From contig NC_018025.1 in assembly GCF_000266945.1 (NCBI RefSeq), positions 4,964,001 through 5,028,000 on the forward strand: a DNA stretch of 64,000 nt, read 5' to 3'. The position numbers and the translations under genes were made by a program. Source of the stretch: Desulfomonile tiedjei DSM 6799. GTDB lineage: Bacteria > Desulfobacterota > Desulfomonilia > Desulfomonilales > Desulfomonilaceae. Positions within the stretch are counted from its first letter, which is position 1. Every line of letters starts with the position of its first letter. The notes beneath the pieces are model-generated. The model did no database searches, had not been told where the DNA came from, and saw only the letters and a program-made list of their open reading frames with translations. Shown here piece after piece: positions 1 through 7,645 of the stretch.

Positions 1-3
1 AAA

Positions 4-1938
4 TTATTTGATTATCTCGCCGGACAGGCTGGTCTTATCGGTGAACCACACGGTAACGAAGAGGTTAGCTTTGGGATCTGACAGCATGCCGTTATCTGCT
101 GCATACAAGTACAAGGTTTTTCTGCCTGCAAGCTCCAGGTTGAGACTCCCCGGTTTCTTATTAATGCACTCACGGAACTTCGGGTAAATAGCGACCCCGA
201 GATACATGACAGGAGGTTTCGGATCGCTCGACCAACGTACTACTTTGTCCGGACCACTGATATCAACTTTGGCTATTTTCTGTTCGTCAGCCTGTATCTT
301 GAGGATGAACAATCCATCCAGATATCCGTCTTTTCCCGGTTTGGCAGATGCGCTCACGAGATCGTACAGGAATCCTCTGAATTCGCAGTTAATAGCACCC
401 TTCACTCTGTATGGGTCCTCAGTTCCGGGAACAACGGACGGCGTCGTTCCAATGGGTCGTCGAATCAGTTGCTGATAGGAGGAACCGTCTTCCAGGTGAA
501 CGATCATGAGAAGCTGCTGGTTGGACGTTGCTAAATCGCCCGGATCGGCCGCGTACACAAAAAATTGCGCCCTTCGCTCCAGAGGGATGCGGATGCCTCC
601 ATCGGGTTTGTTCAGGAGCGTCGACTGGGCGGACTGATAGGCTACTCCCATGCCCCAGGCACCTGGAACGGGATATGTGCTCCATCGCCTGGTCGGACCG
701 TCCACCGACTGGATTTCAATTCCGATGATTTCACTCTTGGGAGTTGTTTCGATATCAAGCCCAAATACCGCGTCCGCCACTCCGTCGGGCTTAATCCCGG
801 GGTACTGACCCACAGCATCGGTAGTGACAAAACCCAACAATGTAGCCATAAAATTCACATTCTTGGATGGCACCGCTTCAGGAGCGGGTTTAGGTTCTTC
901 CTGACCCGCAGCACTTTTTTGCACGGGACACCACGACAGCCCCCCGTCTGCAAATGTCACAGACACCCGGTAATTTGTCTTTCCTGCCGCTATACTGCCG
1001 TTATCGGCCACGTACAAATTGAGTTCAAGCGGCTGCTTCTGCACAGGAATGGATACTGTGCCATCACGATTGTTCAGCAGCTTCACCGGTTCAGAAGTGA
1101 TAGCCACTCCAATCGCGCCGTTCCGAGTACCGGGAATTGTGTCCCAGACGGAAGGCGTTCCGTCCACATTGCGAATCTCGATTCCGGTTATAGTCTTGTC
1201 AGTCGCTTCGACTCTCAAAACAAATAGTCCGTCTGCCTTGTCATCACTTGCGATATTCTTCTCAGGACTCACAGCATCATAGTTCGATATGCCTTTCAAG
1301 ACTGCGGTCATTCGAACAGGATACGCATCTTGCGGTGCGGGAGCATCTTCCGCGGAGGTGATTTGAATTTTCACCGGGAGAGTGATAGCAGTCCCGTCAG
1401 AGTGGATTATTCTCATTTGGTAGCGGCGACTTTTGTTCTGAAACTGTCCATCATCCGTCAAGAAGAGCAGCAAAGAAGAATCTTCGACCGGATCGATTTT
1501 CAGTGCTTCACGACGAGGGTTCAGCAGCTCTGAAGGATTCTTTGCCCTGGCAATTCCGAGATACCCCACCTCAGTGCCCGGTCGTCCGGAACTCCACAAC
1601 CCGGAAGGGCCCGCAAGCGTTCGTATTTCTATTTCCGCAATATTCGGTTCTCCCCGAGTAGGCTTGAGGTTCAAGGTGAATACTGCGTCCGGAGTTCCAT
1701 CCGGTTGGGCATCGTGGCGTCCCACACGATCGGTCTTTTTGATGCCAATGAAGACGGCTTCACTCCTAGGCTGAGTTTGGGCATAGGTCAGGCTCGCCAG
1801 GGACAGCAACATCCCTGAAAGGAAGACTGTACACAACATTTTCCCAATGAAAGATATTTTAGCCAGAAGTAGCCTCACCCATACTGGAGAACTCTGACCC
1901 AAGTCTCCGTCAGTAATTGGCAATCTAGTTGACAACAT
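4..1938 (-). CDS. Exported protein built of four ~130-residue repeats, unknown function
   Basis: No known family is recognised. The protein (644 aa as read) contains four tandem copies of one module. Each has a D-G-x-x-D-A/G-x-F-x-L block, then an I-x-x-I/V-x-I-x-x-x-x-G stretch, a W-S/D-T block, G-V-A, a L-L-N-x-x-D/P-G motif, an L-Y-A-A-D-N/P-G motif and a final V-x-F-x-D-G/K strand. This alternation of short hydrophobic strands suggests beta-sandwich units (inference). A hydrophobic signal sequence ending in L-T-Y-A-Q begins at the internal ATG at 1839, which is a better start than 1938 because the first 33 residues would precede the signal peptide. The stop lies at 4-6, so the gene is complete. 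Probably periplasmic or surface-exposed. Confidence 0.8.
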   Translation of the reverse strand: MLSTRLPITDGDLGQSSPVWVRLLLAKISFIGKMLCTVFLSGMLLSLASLTYAQTQPRSEAVFIGIKKTDRVGRHDAQPDGTPDAVFTLNLKPTRGEPNIAEIEIRTLAGPSGLWSSGRPGTEVGYLGIARAKNPSELLNPRREALKIDPVEDSSLLLFLTDDGQFQNKSRRYQMRIIHSDGTAITLPVKIQITSAEDAPAPQDAYPVRMTAVLKGISNYDAVSPEKNIASDDKADGLFVLRVEATDKTITGIEIRNVDGTPSVWDTIPGTRNGAIGVAITSEPVKLLNNRDGTVSIPVQKQPLELNLYVADNGSIAAGKTNYRVSVTFADGGLSWCPVQKSAAGQEEPKPAPEAVPSKNVNFMATLLGFVTTDAVGQYPGIKPDGVADAVFGLDIETTPKSEIIGIEIQSVDGPTRRWSTYPVPGAWGMGVAYQSAQSTLLNKPDGGIRIPLERRAQFFVYAADPGDLATSNQQLLMIVHLEDGSSYQQLIRRPIGTTPSVVPGTEDPYRVKGAINCEFRGFLYDLVSASAKPGKDGYLDGLFILKIQADEQKIAKVDISGPDKVVRWSSDPKPPVMYLGVAIYPKFRECINKKPGSLNLELAGRKTLYLYAADNGMLSDPKANLFVTVWFTDKTSLSGEIIK

Positions 1939-2101
1939 TAGGGAATGTCAACACAAAAGTCCTCGTCTAACGGCTTATCTGCGGTTATCTATCAAAGTAC
2001 GCCTGTACTTCAAAAGTTTCCTCAAAGAGCTTTGTCTTTGACACGGCTGTTGATCCCGCTTTACAATCATTTGTCATCATTCGGTCACCAAGGAGGTGCA
2101 C

Positions 2102-2887
2102 GTGATCAGAATCGGTATGATCGGAGGATCGGGATTTGACGACCCTGATTTTCTCTCTGATGTCAAACTGCTGAAGAAAGGGACCCCCTTCGGTTCCGTT
2201 TCCCACGATCTCATAGTCGGCAAAGTCAGCGACACGGAAGTAGTCATCCTGCTCAGGCATGGGCGCGGACATCGTATCATGCCGTCTGCCGTGAATTATA
2301 GGGCAAATATATGGGCATTGAAAGAATTCGGCGTTACTCATGTCATCGCTACCACTGCCTGCGGGTCGCTCCGTGAAGAGATCGAACCCGGGCATCTGGT
2401 ATTTCCCGATCAGTTCATCGATCGCACCACATCACGGAAGAGCACCTTTTTCGAGGGAGACCAGGTTGCTCATATCTCCATGGCCGAACCCTTCTGCGAA
2501 AAACTGAGGGAAATTCTCATACAAACGGCTCAGGAGGAAGGTGTTCGTCATCATCCTCAGGGCACGGTCGTTACGATAGAAGGCCCAAGGTTCTCAACCC
2601 GGGCGGAAAGTAAAATGTTTCGCCTGTGGGGTGGCGACATTATCAATATGTCTACCGTGCCTGAAGCAGTTCTCGCACGAGAAGCAGGCATCTGTTACGC
2701 CGTCGCCGCCATGAGCACGGATTACGATTGCTGGCACCACAGTGAAGAACCGGTTACGTGGGAGATGATTGCCGAGACCATGAGCAAGAATGTGGAAAAC
2801 GTGAAGAAACTCTTCTTCAAAGCCATCCACCGCATAGATTTCGAAACCTGTGGGTGTCGAAATGCCATAGACACGGCTCTCGTATAA
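2102..2887 (+). CDS. mtnP: 5'-methylthioadenosine phosphorylase
   Basis: Phosphorolysis of methylthioadenosine (by-product of polyamine or other SAM chemistry) to adenine and methylthioribose-1-phosphate in the cytoplasm. Family signatures are visible: G-G-S-G near the N-terminus, R-H-G-R-G-H, N-Y-R-A-N, the phosphate/sugar loop G-P-R-F-S-T-R-A-E-S, N-M-S-T-V-P-E-A and T-D-Y-D-C-W. The last places acidic residues where adenine-specific members have them, arguing against an inosine/guanosine enzyme. The GTG at 2102 is taken as start: AGGAGG at 2091-2096 sits 5 nt upstream, whereas the earlier in-frame GTG at 2096 overlaps that site. At 261 aa it is slightly short for the family. The next gene, 30 bp downstream, is adenine deaminase, which would consume the adenine released. 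Confidence 0.9.
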   Translation: MIRIGMIGGSGFDDPDFLSDVKLLKKGTPFGSVSHDLIVGKVSDTEVVILLRHGRGHRIMPSAVNYRANIWALKEFGVTHVIATTACGSLREEIEPGHLVFPDQFIDRTTSRKSTFFEGDQVAHISMAEPFCEKLREILIQTAQEEGVRHHPQGTVVTIEGPRFSTRAESKMFRLWGGDIINMSTVPEAVLAREAGICYAVAAMSTDYDCWHHSEEPVTWEMIAETMSKNVENVKKLFFKAIHRIDFETCGCRNAIDTALV

Positions 2888-2917
2888 GACTGCCATGCCG
2901 AACACAAGGAGCACCTT

Positions 2918-4630
2918 ATGAATACCGCCGATAGGATTGCCGCTGCATTGGGAAATGAGCCGGCAGACCTTCTCTTGAAAAACGGTAAGCTCGTGAATGT
3001 CTTTTCCGGTGAAATTCATCCAGCGTCCGTCGCGATAAAAGACGGGCTCGTGGTGGGTTTTGGAGACTATACTGCCAAAGAGACAGTGGATCTTGACGGC
3101 AAATATATTTGTCCGGGATTCATTGACGGTCATCTTCACCTTGAATCCAGTATGCTCGCGATTCCCGAATTTGCCCGAAACGTGCTGCCTTGGGGGACTA
3201 CCACCGTGGTTGCCGATCCCCATGAAATCGCGAACGTCCTCGGAGTTGCAGGAATCAGGTACATTTTGGATTCCAGCGAAGGACTGCCTTTAAGGGTCTT
3301 TGTGATGTTTCCGTCCTGTGTGCCGGCAACTCCTTTTGAAACCTCCGGAGCTGAATTGCTCCATTCGGATATGGAACCTTTCAGAGATCATCCGAGAATT
3401 CTCGGTTTGGCTGAAATGATGAACTTCCCGGGATTGATTGCGGCCGATCCTGAAATCTTGAAGAAAATTGAGGTATTTCGTGACAAAGTCCTGGACGGAC
3501 ATGCTCCGGGACTTTCCGGAAAAGGGCTAGCCGCGTATGTCGCTGCAGGAATCGGTTCCGATCATGAATGCACCACTGTGGAAGAAGCCCGGGAAAAACT
3601 GCGCATGGGCATACACATTATGATCAGAGAGGGATCCGCGGCAAAGAATTTGGATTCCTTGCTTCCGCTGGTGAATAATCTAAATTCACGAAACTGTTTC
3701 TTTGTCACAGACGATCTCGATCCGGAAGACATCATGGAAAAGGGACATCTCAATAATCTTGTCCGAACTGCTGTTGGAAAAGGCCTGGACCCTGTGCGGG
3801 CAATCCAAATGGCGAGTTTGAATCCTGCCTCATACTTCCGTTTGAAAGGACTCGGCGCGGTCGCCCCCGGTTACACGGCCGATCTGCTGATTCTGAAAGA
3901 CTTGACCGATTTCAAAGTTCTTCAGGTGTATCATTCCGGAAAGTTGGTTGCGCAAGATGGCGGAATCATAGAATCTCCCATGGCTCTGGAACGGGTCCAA
4001 CTCGCTCCGACAGTGAAAGTTGACTGGAACAGCGTGCAAGACTTCTCCATCGAAGCTCGAGGCAGCTCGGTGAACATTATTGAAGTAGTGCCCGATCAAA
4101 TTGTGACTCGCCGTGTTGTGGAACCCGCGCCAATCATGAACGGGAAAGTGGTCGCAGATACATCGAGGGACATCCTCAAGGTTGCCGTGATTGAACGTCA
4201 CAAAGGCACAGGAGCGTTCTCTGTAGGCTTGATCCGCGGATTCGGGCTGGAATGCGGAGCCATCTCGAGCACGGTCGCGCACGATTCCCACAATATTATA
4301 GTCGTGGGGGCTTCGGATGAGGATATGATGCTTGCCGCACGCGAAGCAGTGGCAATGGGCGGGGGAATGACTACCGTGAAGAATGGCAACATCGTAGCGC
4401 GCTTGCCGCTCCCTATTGCAGGTTTGATGTCCGACGAGGACATCGATACTGTTCGCTCCGAATTGGAATCTCTCGTCCATTCGGTCAAAGGATTGGGGTG
4501 TACTCTCCACAATCCTTTCGCAACCTTATCGTTCATGGCGCTCACACCAATCCCTGAGATAAAGATTACGGATCAGGGACTCTTCGATTCAGTGAACTTC
4601 CGGTTTATCTCGCTTTTCGCGGATTCATGA
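2918..4630 (+). CDS. ade: Adenine deaminase (Ade/AdeC type)
   Basis: Converts adenine to hypoxanthine and ammonia. This is the long amidohydrolase-type enzyme (570 aa), not the short adenosine-deaminase-like form. Visible features are the metal site P-G-F-I-D-G-H-L-H-L-E-S-S near residues 66-78, D-P-H-E-I-A-N-V-L-G, D-G-H-A-P-G-L-S-G, the S-D-H-E-C-T block, T-D-D-L-D-P-E-D, and the C-terminal G-G-G-M-T-T region typical of the second adenine-deaminase domain. The ATG at 2918 is preceded by AAGGAGC. It follows methylthioadenosine phosphorylase on the same strand, so the pair forms a salvage route from methylthioadenosine to hypoxanthine. Family assignment is firm; operon membership is inferred from spacing. 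Confidence 0.95.
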   Translation: MNTADRIAAALGNEPADLLLKNGKLVNVFSGEIHPASVAIKDGLVVGFGDYTAKETVDLDGKYICPGFIDGHLHLESSMLAIPEFARNVLPWGTTTVVADPHEIANVLGVAGIRYILDSSEGLPLRVFVMFPSCVPATPFETSGAELLHSDMEPFRDHPRILGLAEMMNFPGLIAADPEILKKIEVFRDKVLDGHAPGLSGKGLAAYVAAGIGSDHECTTVEEAREKLRMGIHIMIREGSAAKNLDSLLPLVNNLNSRNCFFVTDDLDPEDIMEKGHLNNLVRTAVGKGLDPVRAIQMASLNPASYFRLKGLGAVAPGYTADLLILKDLTDFKVLQVYHSGKLVAQDGGIIESPMALERVQLAPTVKVDWNSVQDFSIEARGSSVNIIEVVPDQIVTRRVVEPAPIMNGKVVADTSRDILKVAVIERHKGTGAFSVGLIRGFGLECGAISSTVAHDSHNIIVVGASDEDMMLAAREAVAMGGGMTTVKNGNIVARLPLPIAGLMSDEDIDTVRSELESLVHSVKGLGCTLHNPFATLSFMALTPIPEIKITDQGLFDSVNFRFISLFADS

Positions 4631-4640
4631 TGTGAGATTG

Positions 4641-4730
4641 ATACGGACCTGAGATCGAGATAGTTCTCATTAAGGCGACAGCACAGACCTGCAGGGCAGG
4701 TCCGTGGCACCCAAAACCGCACTCATTTGA
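4641..4730. repeat. Dispersed hairpin repeat, copy 1
   Basis: About 85-90 bp shared with 22967-23047. Both begin ATACGGACCTG and end GGCACCCAAAACCGC. The core at 4682-4706 is an 11-bp inverted repeat (CACAGACCTGC / GCAGGTCCGTG, one mismatch) around AGG. The mobile or terminator role is unknown; similarity to the second copy is direct from sequence. Confidence 0.75.
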
Positions 4731-4900
4731 AGAAAAGCGTGCCATATGTTTACGGGGGGGAACGGCATTCTCTCGTTCGACTCTAGGAATTGCCGAAATT
4801 AATGTCCGATTGAAGATTAAGAATGTTGGTGGGTGCCGTGCCTCCGTGCCGGCACGTCTTCCATATAATCAGTGATATCAATGGAATGGACCGTCAGAAA

Positions 4901-5084
4901 GAAACTGTCTCAAAATTCTGGAATGTACCAAAATCGTGCCACGACACCCCATCCGCGCAGGAGCAGACCTATGTGTCTGCCCTCATTTGGGCGGACACGC
5001 AGGTCCGCCCCTACAACCACGCCGGGAAAATGATGAGAAATACGTGCCACGATTTGGGATAGATTTCGATTTCGAGACAGCCTC
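4901..5084. repeat. Inverted-repeat element (MITE-like), family C copy 1
   Basis: The ends are imperfect inverted repeats of about 45 bp. The left end begins GAAACTGTCTC and contains AAATCGTGCCACG; the right end, read on the other strand, begins GAGGCTGTCTC and contains AAATCGTGGCACG. A related element lies at 57609-57773 with the same internal TTTGGGCGGACACG and CGCCCCTACAAC stretches. No coding capacity is seen. The size and end structure fit a non-autonomous miniature element (inference). Confidence 0.7.
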
Positions 5085-5241
5085 TGACGCCCGTGGCTAC
5101 TATCGGGCCGCCCTTCCAGGTCGTGCCCGCTCATTACTGAATAGTTGCGCGGGATGTAGGAAATTTGCCTGAATGAAGCCCTGTCCAGAAGCTGCGCATC
5201 GCAAACTCACAATTCCTTGATGATTGTCTCGTACAAAGTTC

Positions 5242-5271
5242 TTGACAAGGAACAAAGAAGGGGGGTATATC
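5242..5271 (+). promoter_or_regulatory. Sigma-70-type promoter of the PerR-like gene
   Basis: TTGACA at 5242-5247, an 18-nt spacer, then TATATC at 5266-5271. It lies directly upstream of a 13-bp palindrome and 44 bp before the GTG start of the regulator. Confidence 0.55.
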
Positions 5272-5278
5272 TTAATGA

Positions 5279-5293
5279 GAATAGTTACTATTA
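5279..5293. promoter_or_regulatory. Candidate PerR/Fur operator
   Basis: GAATAGTTACTATTA contains the perfect inverted repeat AATAGT-T-ACTATT (5280-5292), arranged 7-1-7 like PerR and Fur boxes. It lies just downstream of the -10 element and before the start of the PerR-like gene, a position suited to autorepression. Direct in sequence; protein binding is inference. Confidence 0.5.
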
Positions 5294-5314
5294 CCAAACA
5301 GGAGCTTCGATACG

Positions 5315-5755
5315 GTGACCTCTGTTCTCCGAATGACTGAACAGCGCAGAATCATCCTGGAGGAACTCAGAAAACTCCGTACGCATCCAACAGCGAACGA
5401 GGTTTACGAAATAGTTCGCAGGCGATTGCCGCGGATCAGTTTGGGAACTGTCTATCGGAATTTAGAAATCTTGTCTGAAACCGGTATGATCCTGAAGCTT
5501 GAAATGGCCGGCACACAAAAGCGTTTCGATGGAAAAACAGAAAACCACTATCATGTGCGATGCCTCGGGTGTGGCCGGGTTGACGATGTTGCAATCGAAC
5601 CCATCTCTTTAATAGACAGCGCGCTCGACGGCGTGAGCGATTATCGAATTGTGTGGCACAGGCTTGAATTCATGGGGTTCTGTCCAAAATGCCAGTTTAA
5701 TATGAACGGTGTCCTAAAGAATAACAGCAAAGATTATTTGGGCAACAATCACTAG
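5315..5755 (+). CDS. perR: Fur-family transcriptional regulator, PerR-like
   Basis: Metal-dependent DNA-binding repressor of peroxide or iron response genes. The 146-aa protein has an N-terminal winged helix (T-A-N-E-V-Y ... S-L-G-T-V-Y-R-N-L-E) and a dimerisation/metal domain. Candidate regulatory ligands are H in T-H-P-T, D in K-R-F-D-G and the H-Y-H motif. The structural Zn site is C-L-G-C plus C-P-K-C. The K-R-F-D and H-x-H pattern matches PerR more closely than Fur. GTG at 5315 is preceded by GGAGC. It precedes rubrerythrin and desulfoferrodoxin, the usual PerR regulon in anaerobic deltaproteobacteria. A peroxide-sensing role is inferred. Confidence 0.88.
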   Translation: MTSVLRMTEQRRIILEELRKLRTHPTANEVYEIVRRRLPRISLGTVYRNLEILSETGMILKLEMAGTQKRFDGKTENHYHVRCLGCGRVDDVAIEPISLIDSALDGVSDYRIVWHRLEFMGFCPKCQFNMNGVLKNNSKDYLGNNH

Positions 5756-5845
5756 CATTCAATAAACTATATGCCACAATGAAGGCATACTGTAGTTGGC
5801 CAGGTTTACGTACGAATTTATGAAAATTCTATGAAAGGAGAATTT

Positions 5846-6421
5846 ATGCCGAACATGAAGGGATCGGAAACGGAGAAGAATCTTCTGGCAGCGTTCGCCG
5901 GAGAATCTCAAGCACGCAACAGGTACACATATTTTTCCTCCAAGGCGCGAAAAGAGGAGCTGATTCAAATTTCACAGATTTTTGAAGAAACCGCGAATCA
6001 GGAAAAAGAGCACGCAAAGCGTTTTTTTAAGTATTTGGAGGGTGGCGAGCTGATGGTACAATCAGCCTTTCCTGCAGGAATAATAGCTTCAACTCAGGAG
6101 AATTTGCAGGCTGCCGCTGCCGGTGAAAATTATGAATGGAGTGACTTGTACCCCGGCTTTGCCAAAATCGCATACAAAGAAGGCTTTGATGAAATAGCCA
6201 AAGTTTTCGAAGCAGTGGCGATCTCAGAAAAACAGCACGAGAAGCGCTATTTGGATCTGCTTCGTAATCTGAAAAACGGCAAGGTCTTCAAAAAGGATTC
6301 GCCCGTGGTCTGGCGCTGCATAAACTGCGGGTACCTTCATGAGGGTCTTGAGGCTCCAGATCCATGCCCTGCTTGTAACCATCCGCGGGGTTATTATGAG
6401 ATCCTTGCAGAAAACTGGTGA
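5846..6421 (+). CDS. rbr: Rubrerythrin
   Basis: Cytoplasmic peroxide reductase with a diiron ferritin-like domain and a C-terminal rubredoxin centre. Glutamate/histidine ligands are visible in [20 protein letters not shown] and the [14 protein letters not shown] block. The rubredoxin site is C-I-N-C-G-Y and C-P-A-C. The ATG at 5846 is chosen over 5831 because AGGAG at 5836-5840 is 5 nt upstream of it and lies inside the longer reading frame. Length (191 aa) is normal. It sits 91 bp after the PerR-like gene and 16 bp before desulfoferrodoxin, which it complements: superoxide to peroxide to water. Confidence 0.96.
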   Translation: MPNMKGSETEKNLLAAFAGESQARNRYTYFSSKARKEELIQISQIFEETANQEKEHAKRFFKYLEGGELMVQSAFPAGIIASTQENLQAAAAGENYEWSDLYPGFAKIAYKEGFDEIAKVFEAVAISEKQHEKRYLDLLRNLKNGKVFKKDSPVVWRCINCGYLHEGLEAPDPCPACNHPRGYYEILAENW

Positions 6422-6437
6422 ATTGAGGAGGTATTTG

Positions 6438-6809
6438 ATGACTGAGTTGCTCCAGATCTACAAATGTGACGTTTGTGGAAACATTGTCGAAATGGTGCAT
6501 ACCGGCGCAGGTGAGCTGGTCTGTTGCGGACAACCTATGAAACTGTTTGTCGAAAATACGGTGGATGCCGCAAAAGAGAAACACGTACCTGTGAAGGAAG
6601 CTGTGGCCGGCGGACTCCAGGTCAAAGTAGGCAGTGTTGCGCATCCGATGGAAGAAAAACATTATATAGAGTGGATCGAGATCGTTGCAGACGGCCAAAC
6701 GTATCGCAAGTTCTTGAAGCCCGGAGAAGCTCCGGAAGCCGTCTTCCCCGTCCAGGGAGAATGGACTGCTCGAGAGTACTGTAATCTTCACGGGTTGTGG
6801 AAAGCGTAA
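6438..6809 (+). CDS. dfx: Desulfoferrodoxin (2Fe superoxide reductase)
   Basis: Reduces superoxide to hydrogen peroxide without producing oxygen. The 123-aa protein has an N-terminal desulforedoxin centre (C-D-V-C-G ... C-C-G). The C-terminal neelaredoxin centre has [12 protein letters not shown] and the final C-N-L-H-G-L-W, giving the four-His/one-Cys iron site. Both centres are intact, so this is the two-iron class. The ATG at 6438 is supported by GAGGAG about 7 nt upstream; an upstream in-frame ATG overlaps rubrerythrin and lacks such a site. It likely shares a transcript with rubrerythrin, with the following rubredoxin as electron donor (inference). Confidence 0.96.
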   Translation: MTELLQIYKCDVCGNIVEMVHTGAGELVCCGQPMKLFVENTVDAAKEKHVPVKEAVAGGLQVKVGSVAHPMEEKHYIEWIEIVADGQTYRKFLKPGEAPEAVFPVQGEWTAREYCNLHGLWKA

Positions 6810-6822
6810 CAATCAAAGAAAA

Positions 6823-6849
6823 CGATTGTCGGGATTTTCCCGGCAGTCG
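6823..6849 (+). terminator. Hairpin after desulfoferrodoxin
   Basis: Arms CGATTGTCGGG and CCCGGCAGTCG pair over 11 positions (two G-U) around a 5-nt loop. No T-run follows, so it may be an attenuator or processing site rather than a full terminator between desulfoferrodoxin and rubredoxin. Confidence 0.45.
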
Positions 6850-6880
6850 TTAGCGAAACAATTTGTTTGGGGAAAAGACT

Positions 6881-7057
6881 GTGTATCAATGTCAAACACC
6901 TAACTGTGGCTATATCTACAATCCGGAAAAAGGCGATCGTAAGGGCAAAATAGCCAAAGGCACCGCTTTCGAGGATCTTCCCGATGATTGGAAGTGTCCC
7001 ATTTGTGGAGCATCGAAAAAAGCATTTAAGGCTCTCAGCTTTCCGGGACAAGCTTGA
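6881..7057 (+). CDS. rub: Rubredoxin with CX4C first iron site
   Basis: Small one-iron electron carrier (58 aa). The second site is the usual C-P-I-C-G-A. The first is C-Q-T-P-N-C-G-Y with four residues between the cysteines instead of two, a variant known from a second rubredoxin type in Desulfovibrio. D-L-P-D-D-W and P-E-K-G-D match the rubredoxin fold. GTG at 6881 is preferred: GGGGA lies about 7 nt upstream and Y-x-C then falls at residues 2-4 as usual. TTG at 6863 in frame is possible. Its position after desulfoferrodoxin suggests it feeds electrons to superoxide reductase or rubrerythrin. Confidence 0.9.
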   Translation: MYQCQTPNCGYIYNPEKGDRKGKIAKGTAFEDLPDDWKCPICGASKKAFKALSFPGQA

Positions 7058-7073
7058 TCCGAAGGTTGTTCAC

Positions 7074-7634
7074 ATGAAATCCGTTTTGGCTCTTTTTTTA
7101 CTGATGTTGCTCCTTCCCTTCGAAGGACATGCGGCTCGTACGTCTTTAGATTCCAAAGCGCTTGGCGGAATGGAATTCACGGTCCCCTCGGACCCGGAGT
7201 GTCAGAACTATCTCGGCACTTCCCGGTCGGGCACGTTCAAGCTGACGGAAATTCCTGCCCAAGTGCTTCTCGTGGAAATCTTCAGCATGTACTGCCCGTA
7301 TTGCCAAGCGGATGCCCCCACGGTGAACGAGATTTATAAGATCCTTCAGCAAGACCCTGTTTTGAGCAAGAAGGTAAGACTCATCGGCATTGGAACAGGA
7401 AATACCCCTTTCGAGGTTGACGTTTTCAGGAAGAAGTACGATATCAAATTTCCTCTGTTCCCGGACGAAGATTCTGCTCTACAAAAAATGGTCTCCGAAC
7501 CAATCAGGACCCCGACCTTTATCGCACTGAAAAAAACCGATAAACGTTTGGAAGTGCATAAAGTCCATGTAGGTGAGAGTAAGAACGCCGAATCTTTTCT
7601 CAAGGAAATCCTGGAAGGGTTGAATCTCAAATAG
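7074..7634 (+). CDS. Exported thioredoxin-fold (TlpA-like) protein
   Basis: A 186-aa protein with a clear signal peptide (K near the N-terminus, L-rich core, cleavage near G-H-A-A) followed by a TlpA/AhpC-type thioredoxin domain. The active site is Y-C-P-Y-C, and P-T-F-I-A-L carries the cis-proline turn near the C-terminus. It should act in the periplasm as a thiol-disulfide reductase. The ATG at 7074 is chosen because it opens the signal peptide; an upstream extension would overlap rubredoxin. It lies 16 bp after rubredoxin and 11 bp before an exported peroxiredoxin, which it may reduce (inference). Confidence 0.87.
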   Translation: MKSVLALFLLMLLLPFEGHAARTSLDSKALGGMEFTVPSDPECQNYLGTSRSGTFKLTEIPAQVLLVEIFSMYCPYCQADAPTVNEIYKILQQDPVLSKKVRLIGIGTGNTPFEVDVFRKKYDIKFPLFPDEDSALQKMVSEPIRTPTFIALKKTDKRLEVHKVHVGESKNAESFLKEILEGLNLK

Positions 7635-7645
7635 GTGCAGGTTTG

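Larger units (their letters stand above)
4631..5241. other. Gene-free spacer made largely of dispersed repeats
   Basis: No supported gene lies between adenine deaminase and the PerR-like gene. The spacer holds a copy of the hairpin repeat (4641-4730), a partial copy of the core of the 190-bp element (about 4827-4870, with the GTGCCGGCAC-type motif), and a 184-bp inverted-repeat element (4901-5084). Short reading frames here run through these repeats and have no credible ribosome binding site. Confidence 0.7.

Noticed and set aside
565-1227. 220-codon frame on the plus strand
   Set aside because: Shadow opposite the four-repeat protein; biased composition, no ribosome binding site and no recognisable product.
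3830-4510. 226-codon minus-strand frame
   Set aside because: Lies wholly opposite adenine deaminase, whose motifs are complete.
5831-5845. Upstream ATG of rubrerythrin
   Set aside because: The Shine-Dalgarno sequence lies after it; the ATG at 5846 fits spacing and family start.
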